From positions 1,118,501 to 1,182,500 of the forward strand of contig CP113055.1 in NCBI GenBank assembly GCA_026625625.1: a stretch of DNA of 64,000 nt. The letters are read 5' to 3'. Source of the stretch: Blastomonas sp. SL216 (GTDB lineage Bacteria; Pseudomonadota; Alphaproteobacteria; Sphingomonadales; Sphingomonadaceae). The position numbers were made by a program, and so were the translations under genes. The notes under the pieces are model-generated. The model was not told the origin of the DNA. It worked only from the letters and a program-made list of their open reading frames with translations, and made no database searches. How positions within the stretch are numbered: position 1 is the first letter of the stretch; every line of letters begins with the position of its first letter. Shown here in pieces: positions 18,916 to 27,510 of this stretch.

Positions 18916-20165
18916 GCAAGACACCGCACACCCCGCTGAGCATCATCAACGGCCGCCTGGTCCTGCCAGGCGAGGCCGAGCCCGTCCCCGGCGGCATCCG
19001 CGTGCTGGGCGACCGCATTGCCGAGATCGGCGCGATCACACCCGGCACGGACGACCGTATCCACGACGCCAGGGGCGCTCTGATCGCCCCGGGGCTGGTG
19101 GACCTGGGCGTGTTCGCGATCGATCGCCCCGCCTTCCATTTTGGCGGCATCACCCGAGCTGCGCTGATGCCCGATCAGAACCCGCCGCTCGATCATCCGG
19201 CGCGGGTGCGCTTTGCTGCCTATTCGGGAAAGCCCGATTTCTGGGTCCACCCGCTCGCCGCAGCGACACGCGATCTGGCCAGCACCGAAATGGCTGAGAT
19301 CGCGCTAATGCAGGAGGCTGGCGCGCGGGCTGTCGCCACTGGACGGCGCTGGATCACCGATACCGGTGTGATGCACCGGCTGATGCAATATTGCGCGATG
19401 CTCGATCTGCCACTGATCGTGCACAGCCAGGACCACGGCCTGTCGGGCAATGCGGTCGCGACTTCAGGCGAGATGGCAACCCGGCTGGGCCTGCCGCAAG
19501 CCCCTGCCGAGGCTGAGAGCATCGCCATCGCGCGCGATCTGGCGCTGGTGCGGATGACGGGCGCGCGCGTCCATTTCCGCCAGGTGACGACACGCGCCGG
19601 GCTGGCGCTGATCCGGGCGGCCAAGGCCGAAGGGCTGAGCGTCACCGCCGGGATCACGCCTGCCCACCTGTTCCTGTCGGACGTCGCCCTGGGCGGCTTT
19701 CGCACCTTTGCACGGCTTTCGCCGCCGCTGCGATCCGAAGACGACCGTCAGGCTGCGCTGCAGGCGGTGAAGGACGGCACGATCGATATCATCGCTTCGG
19801 GCCACGATCCGCGCGGTCCCGAAGACAAGCGCCTGCCCTTTGCCGATGCCGCGCCCGGCATGGCGGGAGCGGAAACGCTGCTGCCGTTGTCGCTGGGGCT
19901 GGTGCGCGATGGCCTGATCTCGACCGAACGGCTGTTCGACCTGATCGCGGCCAACCCCGCCCGGCTGCTCGGCGTGCAGGCAGGGGCGCTGCGGACGGGA
20001 CATGAGGCGGACATCGTACTGGTCGATCCCGACCGGCCCTGGCAGGTGGATTCGGCGAAGATGGCGGCAAGCGCGGGCAATACCCCGTTCGACAAGCTGC
20101 CGGTCCAGGGTCGCTGCGTCGCGCTGTTCAAGGGCGGAAGGCTGGTCGACCAGATCAGCGGCTGA
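18912..20165 (+). CDS. inactive dihydroorotase-like subunit (PyrC')
   Basis: The 417-residue protein has overall dihydroorotase/amidohydrolase sequence but lacks the metal site. The usual D-x-H-x-H segment after PGLVD reads DLGVFAID (64-71). The later metal-ligand position in HFRQVTT (221-227) has Gln where active enzymes have His. The catalytic Asp motif (DHAPH) reads SGHDPR (296-301). It begins with an ATGA overlap on pyrB. In Pseudomonas-type ATCases a defective PyrC' is structurally required for PyrB; a similar scaffold role is inferred here. An active dihydroorotase must be encoded elsewhere. Confidence 0.9.
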   Translation: MSKTPHTPLSIINGRLVLPGEAEPVPGGIRVLGDRIAEIGAITPGTDDRIHDARGALIAPGLVDLGVFAIDRPAFHFGGITRAALMPDQNPPLDHPARVRFAAYSGKPDFWVHPLAAATRDLASTEMAEIALMQEAGARAVATGRRWITDTGVMHRLMQYCAMLDLPLIVHSQDHGLSGNAVATSGEMATRLGLPQAPAEAESIAIARDLALVRMTGARVHFRQVTTRAGLALIRAAKAEGLSVTAGITPAHLFLSDVALGGFRTFARLSPPLRSEDDRQAALQAVKDGTIDIIASGHDPRGPEDKRLPFADAAPGMAGAETLLPLSLGLVRDGLISTERLFDLIAANPARLLGVQAGALRTGHEADIVLVDPDRPWQVDSAKMAASAGNTPFDKLPVQGRCVALFKGGRLVDQISG

Positions 20166-20177
20166 TGCCGCGCCGGC

Positions 20178-21491
20178 CTAATGCAGCTTGAGCTTGGGCC
20201 GCACGATCTGGTTCACATGGCCGATGACGATCAGCGATATGCCGCGCCACCAGCCGTGGATCGCGATCAGGTGCATGCGATAGAGCGACTGGTATGCCCA
20301 GCGCGCCAACCGGCCCTCCACCGCCATGCGCCCGCCGACCAGATTGCCCATCAGGCTGCCCACGGTCGAAAACCGGCTCAGCGACACCAGCGAGCCATGG
20401 TCCTTGTAGACAAAGTCCTTGAGCGGCTTGCCCGCCTGCATCCGGCACAGATTGTCGAAGATATGGGTCGCCATCTGGTGCGCCGATTGCGCGCGCGGCG
20501 GAATGGGTCGATCCTCCCCCGGCAGCAGGCATGAGGCGCAGTCGCCCAGCGCGAAGATATGGTCGTCGGCCGTCGTCTGCAGCGTCGGCCTGACCACGAA
20601 CTGGCTCAGCCGGTTGAGTTCCAGATCGCTCATCTCGGTGACGCCGTCCGCACCCTTCACGCCTGCCGCCCAGACGATCAGGTCGGCGGGGATCACCTCG
20701 CCCAGCTTGGTTTCGACCGAATGTTCGGCGACGCTGACAACCTGCGTGTTTTCGCGAACGCTGACTCCCAGCTGCTCCAGCTCGTGCTTTGCCACGCCAG
20801 CAAGTTCAGCATCGATCTGCGGCAGGATGCGCGGGCCTGCCTCGACCAAAGTGACCTCGAGCTTGGATTCGTCGAACACCTCCAGCCCATAATTTCTCAG
20901 CGCCTTGGCCGCGTTGTACAACTCGGCTGAGAGCTCCACCCCGGTCGCGCCGCCACCGATGATGCAGATGCGCACGCGGGCCTCGGGGTTACCGGTATTG
21001 TGCTCGTGATTGGCGCGCAGACACGCATTGAGCAGCCGCTGGCGGAAGCTGTCCGCCTGGGCCCGATGTTCGAGGAACTGAGCATTCTCGCGCACCCCGG
21101 GGGTGCCAAAATCATTGGATACGCCGCCAAACGCCAGCACCAGATAATCGTAGCGGATCTGGTGCCGCCCAATCACTTCGCGGCCCTGATCGTCGATCAA
21201 TGGCGCAGTGGTGATATGCCGTGTCGTGCGGTCGATGCTTTCGAGCGCGCCGTTGAAGAAGCGATACCCCCATCGCACCGCATGGCCGCCATAGCCGACC
21301 TCATCGAGATTGGCGTCGAGCGACCCTGCCGCCACCTCGTGCAGCAGCGGCTTCCAGATATGGGTGAGGTTACGATCGACCAGAATGATGTCGTGCTTTT
21401 CGCGGCCGTACTTGCTGCCGAGACGTCGTACCAGCTCGAGCCCGCCAGCGCCTCCGCCCACCACGACTATCTGCGTCTTCTGGTCGCTCAC
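20178..21491 (-). CDS. ndh: type II NADH dehydrogenase (NDH-2)
   Basis: The 437-residue flavoprotein has two dinucleotide folds: IVVVGGGAGGLELVRRLG at the N-terminus for FAD and ICIIGGGATGVELSAEL near 175 for NADH. It also has ALGDCAS near 320 and RAQSAHQMA near 340, diagnostic of NDH-2, a single-subunit quinone reductase. A C-terminal hydrophobic/amphipathic region (LIAIHGWWRGISLIVIGHV) likely anchors it to the membrane. A GTG at 21491 preceded by GGGGGAA is chosen. It converges on pyrC' with 12 bp between the stops. Confidence 0.92.
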   Translation of the reverse strand: MSDQKTQIVVVGGGAGGLELVRRLGSKYGREKHDIILVDRNLTHIWKPLLHEVAAGSLDANLDEVGYGGHAVRWGYRFFNGALESIDRTTRHITTAPLIDDQGREVIGRHQIRYDYLVLAFGGVSNDFGTPGVRENAQFLEHRAQADSFRQRLLNACLRANHEHNTGNPEARVRICIIGGGATGVELSAELYNAAKALRNYGLEVFDESKLEVTLVEAGPRILPQIDAELAGVAKHELEQLGVSVRENTQVVSVAEHSVETKLGEVIPADLIVWAAGVKGADGVTEMSDLELNRLSQFVVRPTLQTTADDHIFALGDCASCLLPGEDRPIPPRAQSAHQMATHIFDNLCRMQAGKPLKDFVYKDHGSLVSLSRFSTVGSLMGNLVGGRMAVEGRLARWAYQSLYRMHLIAIHGWWRGISLIVIGHVNQIVRPKLKLH

Positions 21492-21577
21492 GCCGTTCCC
21501 CCGAAAAAGTGTCAAGCAAAGTTAACACATATTGCCCCGGCACCAAGCGTTTTGGCGCGATGGTGCCGATTTATGCG

Positions 21578-22057
21578 TCAGGCGCGGGCAAAAGGCCGAT
21601 TGAGCTGCACGATCTTGGCGTTGAGCATCGCGGCAAAGCTGACCCAGGCGAGATAGGGCACGATCAGCCAGCTCGCGAGCTCCGAATAGGGCCGCAGCCA
21701 CACGCACATCGCGAACACCGAAGCCCAGAGGAACACCACCTCGATCAGCGCCAGATCAGGCCGCTTGAACTTGAAGAACAGCGGCGACCAGAGCAGATGG
21801 AAGACGAAATTTGCGACGTAGAGCGCAATGACGATCATCCGGTCGCCTTCGGTTTGCGTGCCGTTCCACGCCAGCACCGCGGCCCAGGCGGCCAGACCCA
21901 GAATGATCGTCCAGGCCGGGCCGAACAGCCAATCGGGTGGCTGCCAGCTCGGCTTATTGAGTTGCTTGTACCAGGCGCCGATTTCCGTCAGCAGCCCTCC
22001 AGCCCCGCCCAACAGAACGGCCCAGGCGATTGCGGCGATGACGGGGGTGCTGAACAT
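21578..22057 (-). CDS. TspO/MBR family protein
   Basis: The 159-residue, five-helix membrane protein is Trp-rich with the family motifs KPSWQPPDWLFGPAWT (35-50) and LLWSPLFFKFKRPDLALIE (near 88-106). Bacterial TspO binds porphyrins and affects tetrapyrrole and stress responses; in Rhodobacter it modulates pigment genes. No tetrapyrrole genes are adjacent, so its role here is open. Confidence 0.93.
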   Translation of the reverse strand: MFSTPVIAAIAWAVLLGGAGGLLTEIGAWYKQLNKPSWQPPDWLFGPAWTIILGLAAWAAVLAWNGTQTEGDRMIVIALYVANFVFHLLWSPLFFKFKRPDLALIEVVFLWASVFAMCVWLRPYSELASWLIVPYLAWVSFAAMLNAKIVQLNRPFARA

Positions 22058-22189
22058 GGGTCAGCACATGGGGTCCATTGGATAGAATAACAATGCCGCG
22101 CAGCCGCGATGGCCATATCTGTACTTGCCGCGTTGATGCCAGGCTGCTGATATGGTTGCCATTGTTACGAAGACAAAAGGGGTTTCCAG

Positions 22190-23794
22190 ATGCCTATCCA
22201 TCACCTGTTGCTGGCCAGCAGCCTCGCCGCCATGACCGTGCCAATGCCGCAGGCCGCGCACGCGCAGGAGGTGGTCAAACCGTCGCTGACGATCAAGGCG
22301 GCCAAGGCGCAGTTCCGCCCCGTCAGCTTTGCCGCTACCCTTCCCGCCGCCTCAGGAACTTTGGTGCTGCCACTTGGCAGCGAAGCGGATCTCGCCAGCC
22401 GCGCGAGCGTGCTCCCTGATGCCGAGCGCGCAGCGATCTCACGAGCCCTTGCCGCAGCGGAATTCGATTACAAGACCGGCGCGCTCAGCCTGCGCGGCAT
22501 CGGCGGCTGGGACCGCATCCACGTGATCGGCACGGGCAAGGACTTGAGCGCCGCGGCAGTACAGAAGCTGGGCACCATCGCCGGGCGCGCGCTGATGAAG
22601 GACAAGGGGCCGCTTGCGGTTCTGGCCACCGGCCTGCCGGCAGAAGCCGTTGCGGAACTGGCCACCGGCATGGGCATCGGCGAATATCGATCGGACCTTT
22701 ACCAGGCCAAGGCGCGCGAGGCGTCTGCCATGGCCGGGACGACAATCGTCTCCGAAAACGGCCAGGCTGCGCGCGCACTGTATGAAGGCCGGGGCAAGGC
22801 GTTGATCGAGGCCATGGCCTTTGCGCGCGATCTCTCCAACGAGCCCGCCAATGTCATCTATCCCGAAAGCTTTGTCGAGCGCACGCGCGCAGCGTTTGCC
22901 GGCGTGGCGGGCGTCAGCATCGAGGCGCTCGATGTTCCTGCAATGGAAAAGCTCGGCATGGGCTCAATCCTCGGTTCGGGCCGGGGCTCGGCGCGCCCGC
23001 CGCGCATGCTGATCGTGCGCTATACCGGGCGCGGCGCACCATCTGCCGGGCCGGTGGTGCTCGCAGGCAAGGGCATCACCTTCGATAGCGGCGGCATTTC
23101 ACTCAAGGCGGGGGCGGGCATGGGCGACATGAAGTTTGACATGTCGGGCGCGGCCAGCGTGGTGGGCGCGGTGCTTGCGCTCGCCAGGTCGCAAGCGCCG
23201 GTCGACGTCGTCGCCATTGCCGCGCTGTCGGAGAACATGCCCGATGGCAATGCCGCGCGCCCGGCAGACGTGCTGCAGGCAATGAACGGCAAGACCATCG
23301 AGATCAACTCGACCGATGCCGAGGGTCGGCTGGTGCTGGCCGATGCAGTTGCCTATGCCGATGCCAGGCTCAACCCCGCAGCGATCGTCGACATGGCCAC
23401 GCTGACCGGATCGATCATGACCGCGCTGGGCGATGATTATGCCGGGCTGTTCAGCCGTCACGATCCGCTGGCCGATCAGCTGGTCAAGGCAGGCGATGTC
23501 AGCGGCGATGCGCTCTGGCGGATGCCGCTGCACCCGAGCTATGCCGAGGACACCAAGTCGACCATTGCCGATATCAAGAATTCCGGCGCCAGCGGTGCAG
23601 GCGCCGGAGCGGGCGCGCATTTCATCGGCGCGTTCGTGAAGCCCGAAACACCCTGGGCGCATATCGACATTGCCGGCATGGCCTGGGGCGGCGCGAACGA
23701 TCTCAAGCCGGCTGGCTCGACCGGCTACGGCGTGCGCCTGCTCGAACAGTTCGTCCGCAATTTCCAGCCGGTGCCCAAGGTGGCGGGCGAATAA
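22190..23794 (+). CDS. exported leucyl aminopeptidase (M17)
   Basis: The 534-residue product has a signal peptide (HHLLLASSLAAMTVPMPQAAHA) and an M17 catalytic domain. The metal and catalytic motifs are KGITFDSGGISLK near residue 293-305, the DMSGAASV Asp, and NSTDAEGRLVLAD near 369. The family is usually cytoplasmic, but an exported form is common in sphingomonads and would act on periplasmic peptides. A Gly/Ala-rich SGASGAGAGAGAHF loop precedes the last active-site segment. It ends at a hairpin shared with the convergent thiolase gene. Confidence 0.92.
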   Translation: MPIHHLLLASSLAAMTVPMPQAAHAQEVVKPSLTIKAAKAQFRPVSFAATLPAASGTLVLPLGSEADLASRASVLPDAERAAISRALAAAEFDYKTGALSLRGIGGWDRIHVIGTGKDLSAAAVQKLGTIAGRALMKDKGPLAVLATGLPAEAVAELATGMGIGEYRSDLYQAKAREASAMAGTTIVSENGQAARALYEGRGKALIEAMAFARDLSNEPANVIYPESFVERTRAAFAGVAGVSIEALDVPAMEKLGMGSILGSGRGSARPPRMLIVRYTGRGAPSAGPVVLAGKGITFDSGGISLKAGAGMGDMKFDMSGAASVVGAVLALARSQAPVDVVAIAALSENMPDGNAARPADVLQAMNGKTIEINSTDAEGRLVLADAVAYADARLNPAAIVDMATLTGSIMTALGDDYAGLFSRHDPLADQLVKAGDVSGDALWRMPLHPSYAEDTKSTIADIKNSGASGAGAGAGAHFIGAFVKPETPWAHIDIAGMAWGGANDLKPAGSTGYGVRLLEQFVRNFQPVPKVAGE

Positions 23795-23809
23795 CCGATC
23801 GGAATCTGC

Positions 23810-23839
23810 GCGTCACCCCCGTGAAAGCCGGGGTGACGC
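23810..23839. terminator. 10-bp-stem hairpin between pepA-like and thiolase genes
   Basis: The arms GCGTCACCCC and GGGGTGACGC pair perfectly around a 10-nt loop between two convergent genes, followed by TTCATT. It may terminate both transcripts. The GTGACGC-type palindrome also resembles dispersed intergenic repeats. Confidence 0.6.
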
Positions 23840-23868
23840 TTCATTGCGCAGCCCTGGACAATCCAGCG

Positions 23869-25071
23869 TCACACCCGCTCGATCAGCATCGCAATCCCCT
23901 GCCCGACGCCGATGCACATGGTCGCGATGGCATAGCGCGCGCCGGTGCGCTGCAGTTCCTCGGTGGCAGTCAGCGCCAGACGCGCGCCCGACATGCCAAG
24001 CGGATGGCCCAGCGCGATCGCGCCGCCATTGGGGTTCACATGCGGGGCATCATCCGCAAGGCCGAGCTGGCGCAGCACCGCCAGCCCCTGCGCGGCAAAG
24101 GCCTCGTTGAGCTCGATCACATCGACCTCGCCCAGCGTCACGCGCGCCCGCGCCAACAGCTTCTGGACCGCAGGTGCCGGGCCGATCCCCATGATGCGCG
24201 GAGGCACGCCAGCCACAGCGGTGCCGATGATCCGCGCACGCGGGGTCAGCCCGTGCCGCGCAGCGGCAGCTTCGGACGCGACGATGAGCGCCGCCGCTCC
24301 ATCATTCACGCCGCTGGCATTGCCTGCGGTGACCGTGCCGCCGGGGCGGACAATCGGCTTGAGCGCGCTCAGCGCCTCGATCGAGGTCATGCGCGGATGC
24401 TCGTCGGTATCGATCACCAGCGGCTCGCCCTTGCGCTGCGGGATGCTGACCGGCACGATCTCCGCTGCCAGCCGTCCCGAGGCTTGCGCGGCTGCCGCCC
24501 TCTGCTGGCTGCGCAGCGCGAAGGCATCCTGGTCGGCGCGCGCGATGCCGAAATCCTCGGCAACATTCTCGGCCGTCTCGGGCATCGAATCGACGCCGTG
24601 CACCGCCTTCATCAGCGGATTGACGAAACGCCAGCCGATGGTGGTGTCATAGACCGCATTGTCGCGCGCAAAGGCGCTGCCCGCCTTGGGCATCACGAAC
24701 GGCGCGCGGGTCATGCTCTCGACTCCGCCAGCGATCATCAGATCGGCATCGCCTGCGCGAATGGCGCGCGCGGCGCTTCCTACCGCATCCAGCCCTGATC
24801 CGCAAAGCCGGTTGATGGTCGCGCCGCCCACCGTCTCGGGCAGGCCGGCGAGCAGCGACGCCATGCGTGCGACATTGCGGTTGTCCTCACCGGCCTGATT
24901 GGCGCAGCCCATCAACACATCATCGATCGCGGATGCATCCAGCCCGGGATTACGGCTGGCCAGCGCGCGCAGCACGACAGCGGCCAGATCATCGGGCCGC
25001 ACAGTGGCCAGCCCGCCGCCATAGCGCCCGATCGGCGTGCGCACTGCGTCGCAGATAAAGGCTTCGGTCAT
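23869..25071 (-). CDS. acetyl-CoA acyltransferase, 3-oxoadipyl-CoA thiolase type
   Basis: The 400-residue thiolase has the acylated Cys in [12 protein letters not shown] (near 90), the His in [19 protein letters not shown] (near 353) and the C-terminal Cys in [10 protein letters not shown]. The segment [18 protein letters not shown] (near 52-69) is the hallmark of PcaF/PaaJ thiolases, which cleave 3-oxoadipyl-CoA in aromatic or phenylacetate degradation. No other pathway gene is adjacent, so general beta-oxidation use is not excluded. The ATG at 25071 follows GAGAGGA. Confidence 0.9.
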   Translation of the reverse strand: MTEAFICDAVRTPIGRYGGGLATVRPDDLAAVVLRALASRNPGLDASAIDDVLMGCANQAGEDNRNVARMASLLAGLPETVGGATINRLCGSGLDAVGSAARAIRAGDADLMIAGGVESMTRAPFVMPKAGSAFARDNAVYDTTIGWRFVNPLMKAVHGVDSMPETAENVAEDFGIARADQDAFALRSQQRAAAAQASGRLAAEIVPVSIPQRKGEPLVIDTDEHPRMTSIEALSALKPIVRPGGTVTAGNASGVNDGAAALIVASEAAAARHGLTPRARIIGTAVAGVPPRIMGIGPAPAVQKLLARARVTLGEVDVIELNEAFAAQGLAVLRQLGLADDAPHVNPNGGAIALGHPLGMSGARLALTATEELQRTGARYAIATMCIGVGQGIAMLIERV

Positions 25072-25109
25072 GGGAAATCCTCTCAACTCTTGACGCCGGT
25101 GGCCTGGGT

Positions 25110-25838
25110 TCAGCCCCGGAAATTGTCCTTGGCGGCGCGACGCTCGGCGAGTTCTTCGGCAGAGCGTGCACGCATGAACGGGTTGGTCGCGCGTTCGAGC
25201 GCAATCGTCGTCGGCACAGTCGGCTCACCACGCGCGCGCATGGCCAGCACCTGCTCCATCCGCTTAGCCAACGCCTGATTGTCCGGCTCTGCGACAAGCG
25301 CATAGCGGCCATTCGATTCGGTATATTCGTGCGCACAATAGACTGCAGTGTCACCCGGAAGCGCCGCCAGCCGCGTCATATTGTCGAACATCTGCTCCGC
25401 CGTCCCCTCGAACAGCCGACCGCAGCCCATGGCAAACAGCGTATCGCCGACAAAGATCGCCTGCTCATCGGGCAGATGATAGGCGATATGGCCGGCGGTA
25501 TGCGCAGGCACATCGATCACCTGTGCCCTCAGGGACCCCAGATGCACGACATCGCCGCCCTTTACCGTGGTATCAAAGGTGGCGATCCGTTCACGTTCAG
25601 CCTCGGGGCTGGTGATCGCGCAGCCGGTGGCGGCCTTGATGCCGGCATTGCCGCCAACATGGTCGGGATGCCAGTGCGTGTTCCAGATCTGCGTGATCGT
25701 CCATCCGCGCGCGCTGGCTTCGGCCAGCACCGGCTCTGCTTCGGCAGGGTCGATGACCACTGTCTCGCCGCTGACCGGCTCATGCACCAGCCAGATGTAA
25801 TTGTCGGACAGGGCGGGGATGCGGGCAATCTCTATCAT
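25110..25838 (-). CDS. gloB: hydroxyacylglutathione hydrolase (glyoxalase II)
   Basis: The 242-residue metallo-beta-lactamase-fold enzyme has the [10 protein letters not shown] zinc motif (near 54-63), the HTAGH His, [15 protein letters not shown] and the C-terminal NPFMR glutathione-binding segment. It hydrolyses S-lactoylglutathione. The start at [17 protein letters not shown] is the standard family start; longer frames run towards the neighbouring integrated element. It is the last chromosomal gene before that element. Confidence 0.95.
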   Translation of the reverse strand: MIEIARIPALSDNYIWLVHEPVSGETVVIDPAEAEPVLAEASARGWTITQIWNTHWHPDHVGGNAGIKAATGCAITSPEAERERIATFDTTVKGGDVVHLGSLRAQVIDVPAHTAGHIAYHLPDEQAIFVGDTLFAMGCGRLFEGTAEQMFDNMTRLAALPGDTAVYCAHEYTESNGRYALVAEPDNQALAKRMEQVLAMRARGEPTVPTTIALERATNPFMRARSAEELAERRAAKDNFRG

Positions 25839-25916
25839 GCGCGCGTTGTGCCCAATCGCACCTTGATTGCCAAGCACCCTGTGGGGCGCAAGGCCCCAAT
25901 CCTGTATGGAAAGAAA

Positions 25917-25938
25917 GGGGGTGGTGGACAGGGATGGA
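25917..25938. repeat. attL: 22-bp direct repeat, left copy
   Basis: This segment (GGGGG followed by the 17 bases TGGTGGACAGGGATGGA) is identical to 35822-35843. The 17-base part is the complement of the last bases of tRNA-Tyr including CCA, so this is the displaced original tRNA 3' end. Sequence identity stops on both sides. Confidence 0.92.
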
Positions 25939-25951
25939 CTGGAGCAATTCA

Positions 25952-26032
25952 GGTTAGCCAAAGGCTTAGGCTGGCTAACCCCCGTTTGCGCCCTACGCAA
26001 AACCTTGGCTGTACAGGGGGCAAAGGCTAACC
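25952..26032. repeat. GGCTAACC elements near attL (possible integrase arm sites)
   Basis: GGTTAGCCA (25952-25960) and TGGCTAACC (25972-25980) form a perfect 9-bp inverted repeat with an 11-bp spacer, and a third GGCTAACC lies at 26025-26032. The same heptamer recurs twice near attR (35756-35762 and 35780-35787). A role as integrase or excisionase arm sites is inferred from position only. Confidence 0.5.
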
Positions 26033-26064
26033 ATGCGCACGCCCCCGAGCCTCGCCAGCCTGTC

Positions 26065-26346
26065 GCCAGACAGTGCCAGACAGTTCCTACGCCCTGCGGG
26101 CTTCAAATGGCGTCCATCCCTCCCGATTGGAGCTGATCGAACGCCCCCGCCAGGGCGGGGTGCGGGGTGGCGAGCCTCAAAACTGTCTGACTGTCTGAAA
26201 TCACCAGACAGTTCGAACCGCAGAAATCTGCGGCTTGGGGACGGTTGCCAGACAGTCAGAACGTTTCTGCGCTTTCCGGTCATGCGTGCGCCTAGGTGCA
26301 TATGCGTAGTTCCGCAAAAACTGTCTGACTGTCTGAAAACTGTCTG
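26065..26346. repeat. iteron-like array, octamer CAGACAGT / ACTGTCTG, nine copies
   Basis: Exact octamers occur at 26067, 26077, 26182, 26190, 26205, 26249, 26320, 26328 and 26339 (first base), in both orientations. Three pairs are direct and closely spaced: an exact 10-bp tandem (26065-26084) and two 8-bp head-to-tail pairs (26182-26197, 26320-26335). Irregular gaps rule out a CRISPR. This arrangement is typical of initiator or repressor binding clusters. Confidence 0.85.
26145..26160. repeat. GC-rich hairpin inside the iteron region
   Basis: CCCCGCC and GGCGGGG form 7-bp arms around AG. It lies between the first and second groups of CAGACAGT octamers. Confidence 0.5.
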
Positions 26347-26395
26347 ATTGGGGATATTGAGAGGGAAGCTAAATGGTTGATTTTTCGTCGCCGAC

Positions 26396-26705
26396 CCTTC
26401 CACGGAAGGCTGGCAGAATGCCTCAAAATCCAAAATGGAAGGATGAAAAGCGCAAGTTTTTCAATGCCTTCCTGCGTCTTTGGAAGGATGGAAGGCGTTT
26501 GCGTACCCCTATATATATTCGCGTACCAAACGACACATGCGAGAGAGTATCAGATTTCCCTTCCATCCTTCCGTTTCTTCCAAAGGAAGAGAGGATTATG
26601 GAAGGTATATATCTGTATCTTCTAGGTTTTTCGCATTTTTTGCAAAACCTCCAAAACCTTCCGATCCCTGAAAACCGCCCTTTCCGCGCATTTTTGCGCG
26701 GAAGG
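26396..26705. repeat. second repeat family, GGAAGG / CCTTCC, eleven copies
   Basis: The hexamer occurs at 26396, 26404, 26437, 26467, 26482, 26490, 26559, 26567, 26600, 26657 and 26700 within 310 bp. Several copies extend to GGAAGGAT(G). Three pairs have starts exactly 8 bp apart (26396/26404, 26482/26490, 26559/26567), the same spacing seen in the adjacent octamer array. The stretch ends 32 bp before the first gene of the element. Confidence 0.75.
26682..26703. promoter_or_regulatory. hairpin upstream of the first element gene
   Basis: Perfect 9-bp arms TTCCGCGCA and TGCGCGGAA surround a TTTT loop, 33 bp before the ATG at 26737 and overlapping the last GGAAGG repeat. It could be a leader terminator, an operator or an origin structure. 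Confidence 0.5.
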
Positions 26706-26736
26706 ATGATCTTTGTTCGAGCTGTAGGAGACTGAA

Positions 26737-27510
26737 ATGGGCAAGGTTGTTGCCGTAGTTGCTACCATTGCGCTGGCCGTCGCTGTCGCCGCGTTCGCCC
26801 CCGCGCTGGGCACTGCCTTCCTGACAGCAGTAGGAACACAAGCCGCCACCACTTTGGCCACCGCTGCAGCTACTGGATTGGCCGCTAGTGTCATGTCGCT
26901 AGCCGGTGGCTTGCTGATACAACAGATCGGCAGCAACCCGGCACGCCTGCCCGATGGCAGGCATTGCCCGAGCTGGACCCCCACGCAGGCCCGTTCAGCT
27001 ATCCGCGTGCAAGAGAACTGGCGCTGGAAAGACATTCCGCAGCCTGCCCCCGCGCCGCTGCCTATCGGCCCGGTGCAGATCAACCCATTCCGTACCCCGT
27101 TACTGGCACTGGTGATTTGGGGCGCGACGTGGCTTTACGGCACGCGGTTTTGGCTGGTGCTCAACGCTGGCGACTGCATGGAACCGATGCTGCCCAAGGG
27201 CCATTGGGTGCTGATCGACAACGCCAGGGCAGCCCAGCCCGGCGATGCTATCAGCTTCATGACCGATGACCTGTTCATCAACTGGACTGAAGACCTGTCA
27301 CTTGCCGAACGGTTGCGGTCTTGCGGCATGATCAAGCAATATCTTGGACTGGCTGACGACGGGCAGGTGATGGTCTTTCGATCGATGAATGACCCTGTGA
27401 CCGGCCATACTGGCATAGCGCGCCTGCAATATCTGCACGTGGTGCGCTCGACGCACGCCACGTGGTTCGCCGCCATCGGCGCGCTGATCAAGGCCGCGTG
27501 CCGTGGCTAA
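26737..27510 (+). CDS. S24/S26 signal-peptidase-like protein with hydrophobic N-terminal domain
   Basis: The 257-residue protein has three parts: an Ala-rich hydrophobic N-terminus (residues 1-65), reminiscent of the start of phage tail-tip/fibre proteins; a linker; and an S26-like domain. The domain motif NAGDCMEPMLPKGHWVLID (143-161) matches the serine-protease box GDSMxP except that the nucleophile position is Cys147. MIKQYLGL supplies a candidate Lys200. A second hydrophobic segment at 122-140 precedes the motif. A TAGGAG ribosome-binding site precedes the ATG. It overlaps the HNH gene by 8 bp, so it belongs to the packaging operon. It may be a membrane protease, a noncatalytic regulator or a fused tail remnant. 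Confidence 0.72.
   Translation: MGKVVAVVATIALAVAVAAFAPALGTAFLTAVGTQAATTLATAAATGLAASVMSLAGGLLIQQIGSNPARLPDGRHCPSWTPTQARSAIRVQENWRWKDIPQPAPAPLPIGPVQINPFRTPLLALVIWGATWLYGTRFWLVLNAGDCMEPMLPKGHWVLIDNARAAQPGDAISFMTDDLFINWTEDLSLAERLRSCGMIKQYLGLADDGQVMVFRSMNDPVTGHTGIARLQYLHVVRSTHATWFAAIGALIKAACRG

Larger units (their letters stand above)
25839..26736. other. gene-free left end of the integrated element
   Basis: This 0.9-kb stretch holds the gloB upstream region (25839-25916), attL, and then about 800 bp in which I find no convincing gene. Short open frames exist, but they run through repeats and lack recognisable domains or the codon bias of the neighbours. The stretch contains two short-repeat families (26065-26346 and 26396-26705), GGCTAACC elements, and hairpins at 26145-26160 and 26682-26703. 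Its right half is clearly more A/T-rich than the flanks. It is a plausible control and/or replication region. Confidence 0.7.

Noticed and set aside
18912-20165. pyrC' as a pseudogene
   Set aside because: Metal-site residues are missing, but the frame is intact, full length and coupled to pyrB, and a noncatalytic scaffold role is known for such proteins.
25839-26000. N-terminal extension of glyoxalase II into the element
   Set aside because: The frame stays open upstream, but the family start is [10 protein letters not shown] at 25838, and the extension would cross attL into unrelated sequence.
26065-26346. Possible CRISPR array from repeated CAGACAGT units
   Set aside because: Units are only 8 bp, occur in both orientations and have irregular gaps of 0 to about 100 bp; there are no cas genes in the window.
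25993-26735. Open frames of 80-146 codons on both strands across the left end of the 9.9-kb element
   Set aside because: They translate through the octamer and hexamer repeats (giving repeated FRQSDSF- and KLSDCL-type peptides), lack ribosome-binding sites and recognisable domains, and do not show the third-position GC bias of the neighbouring genes.
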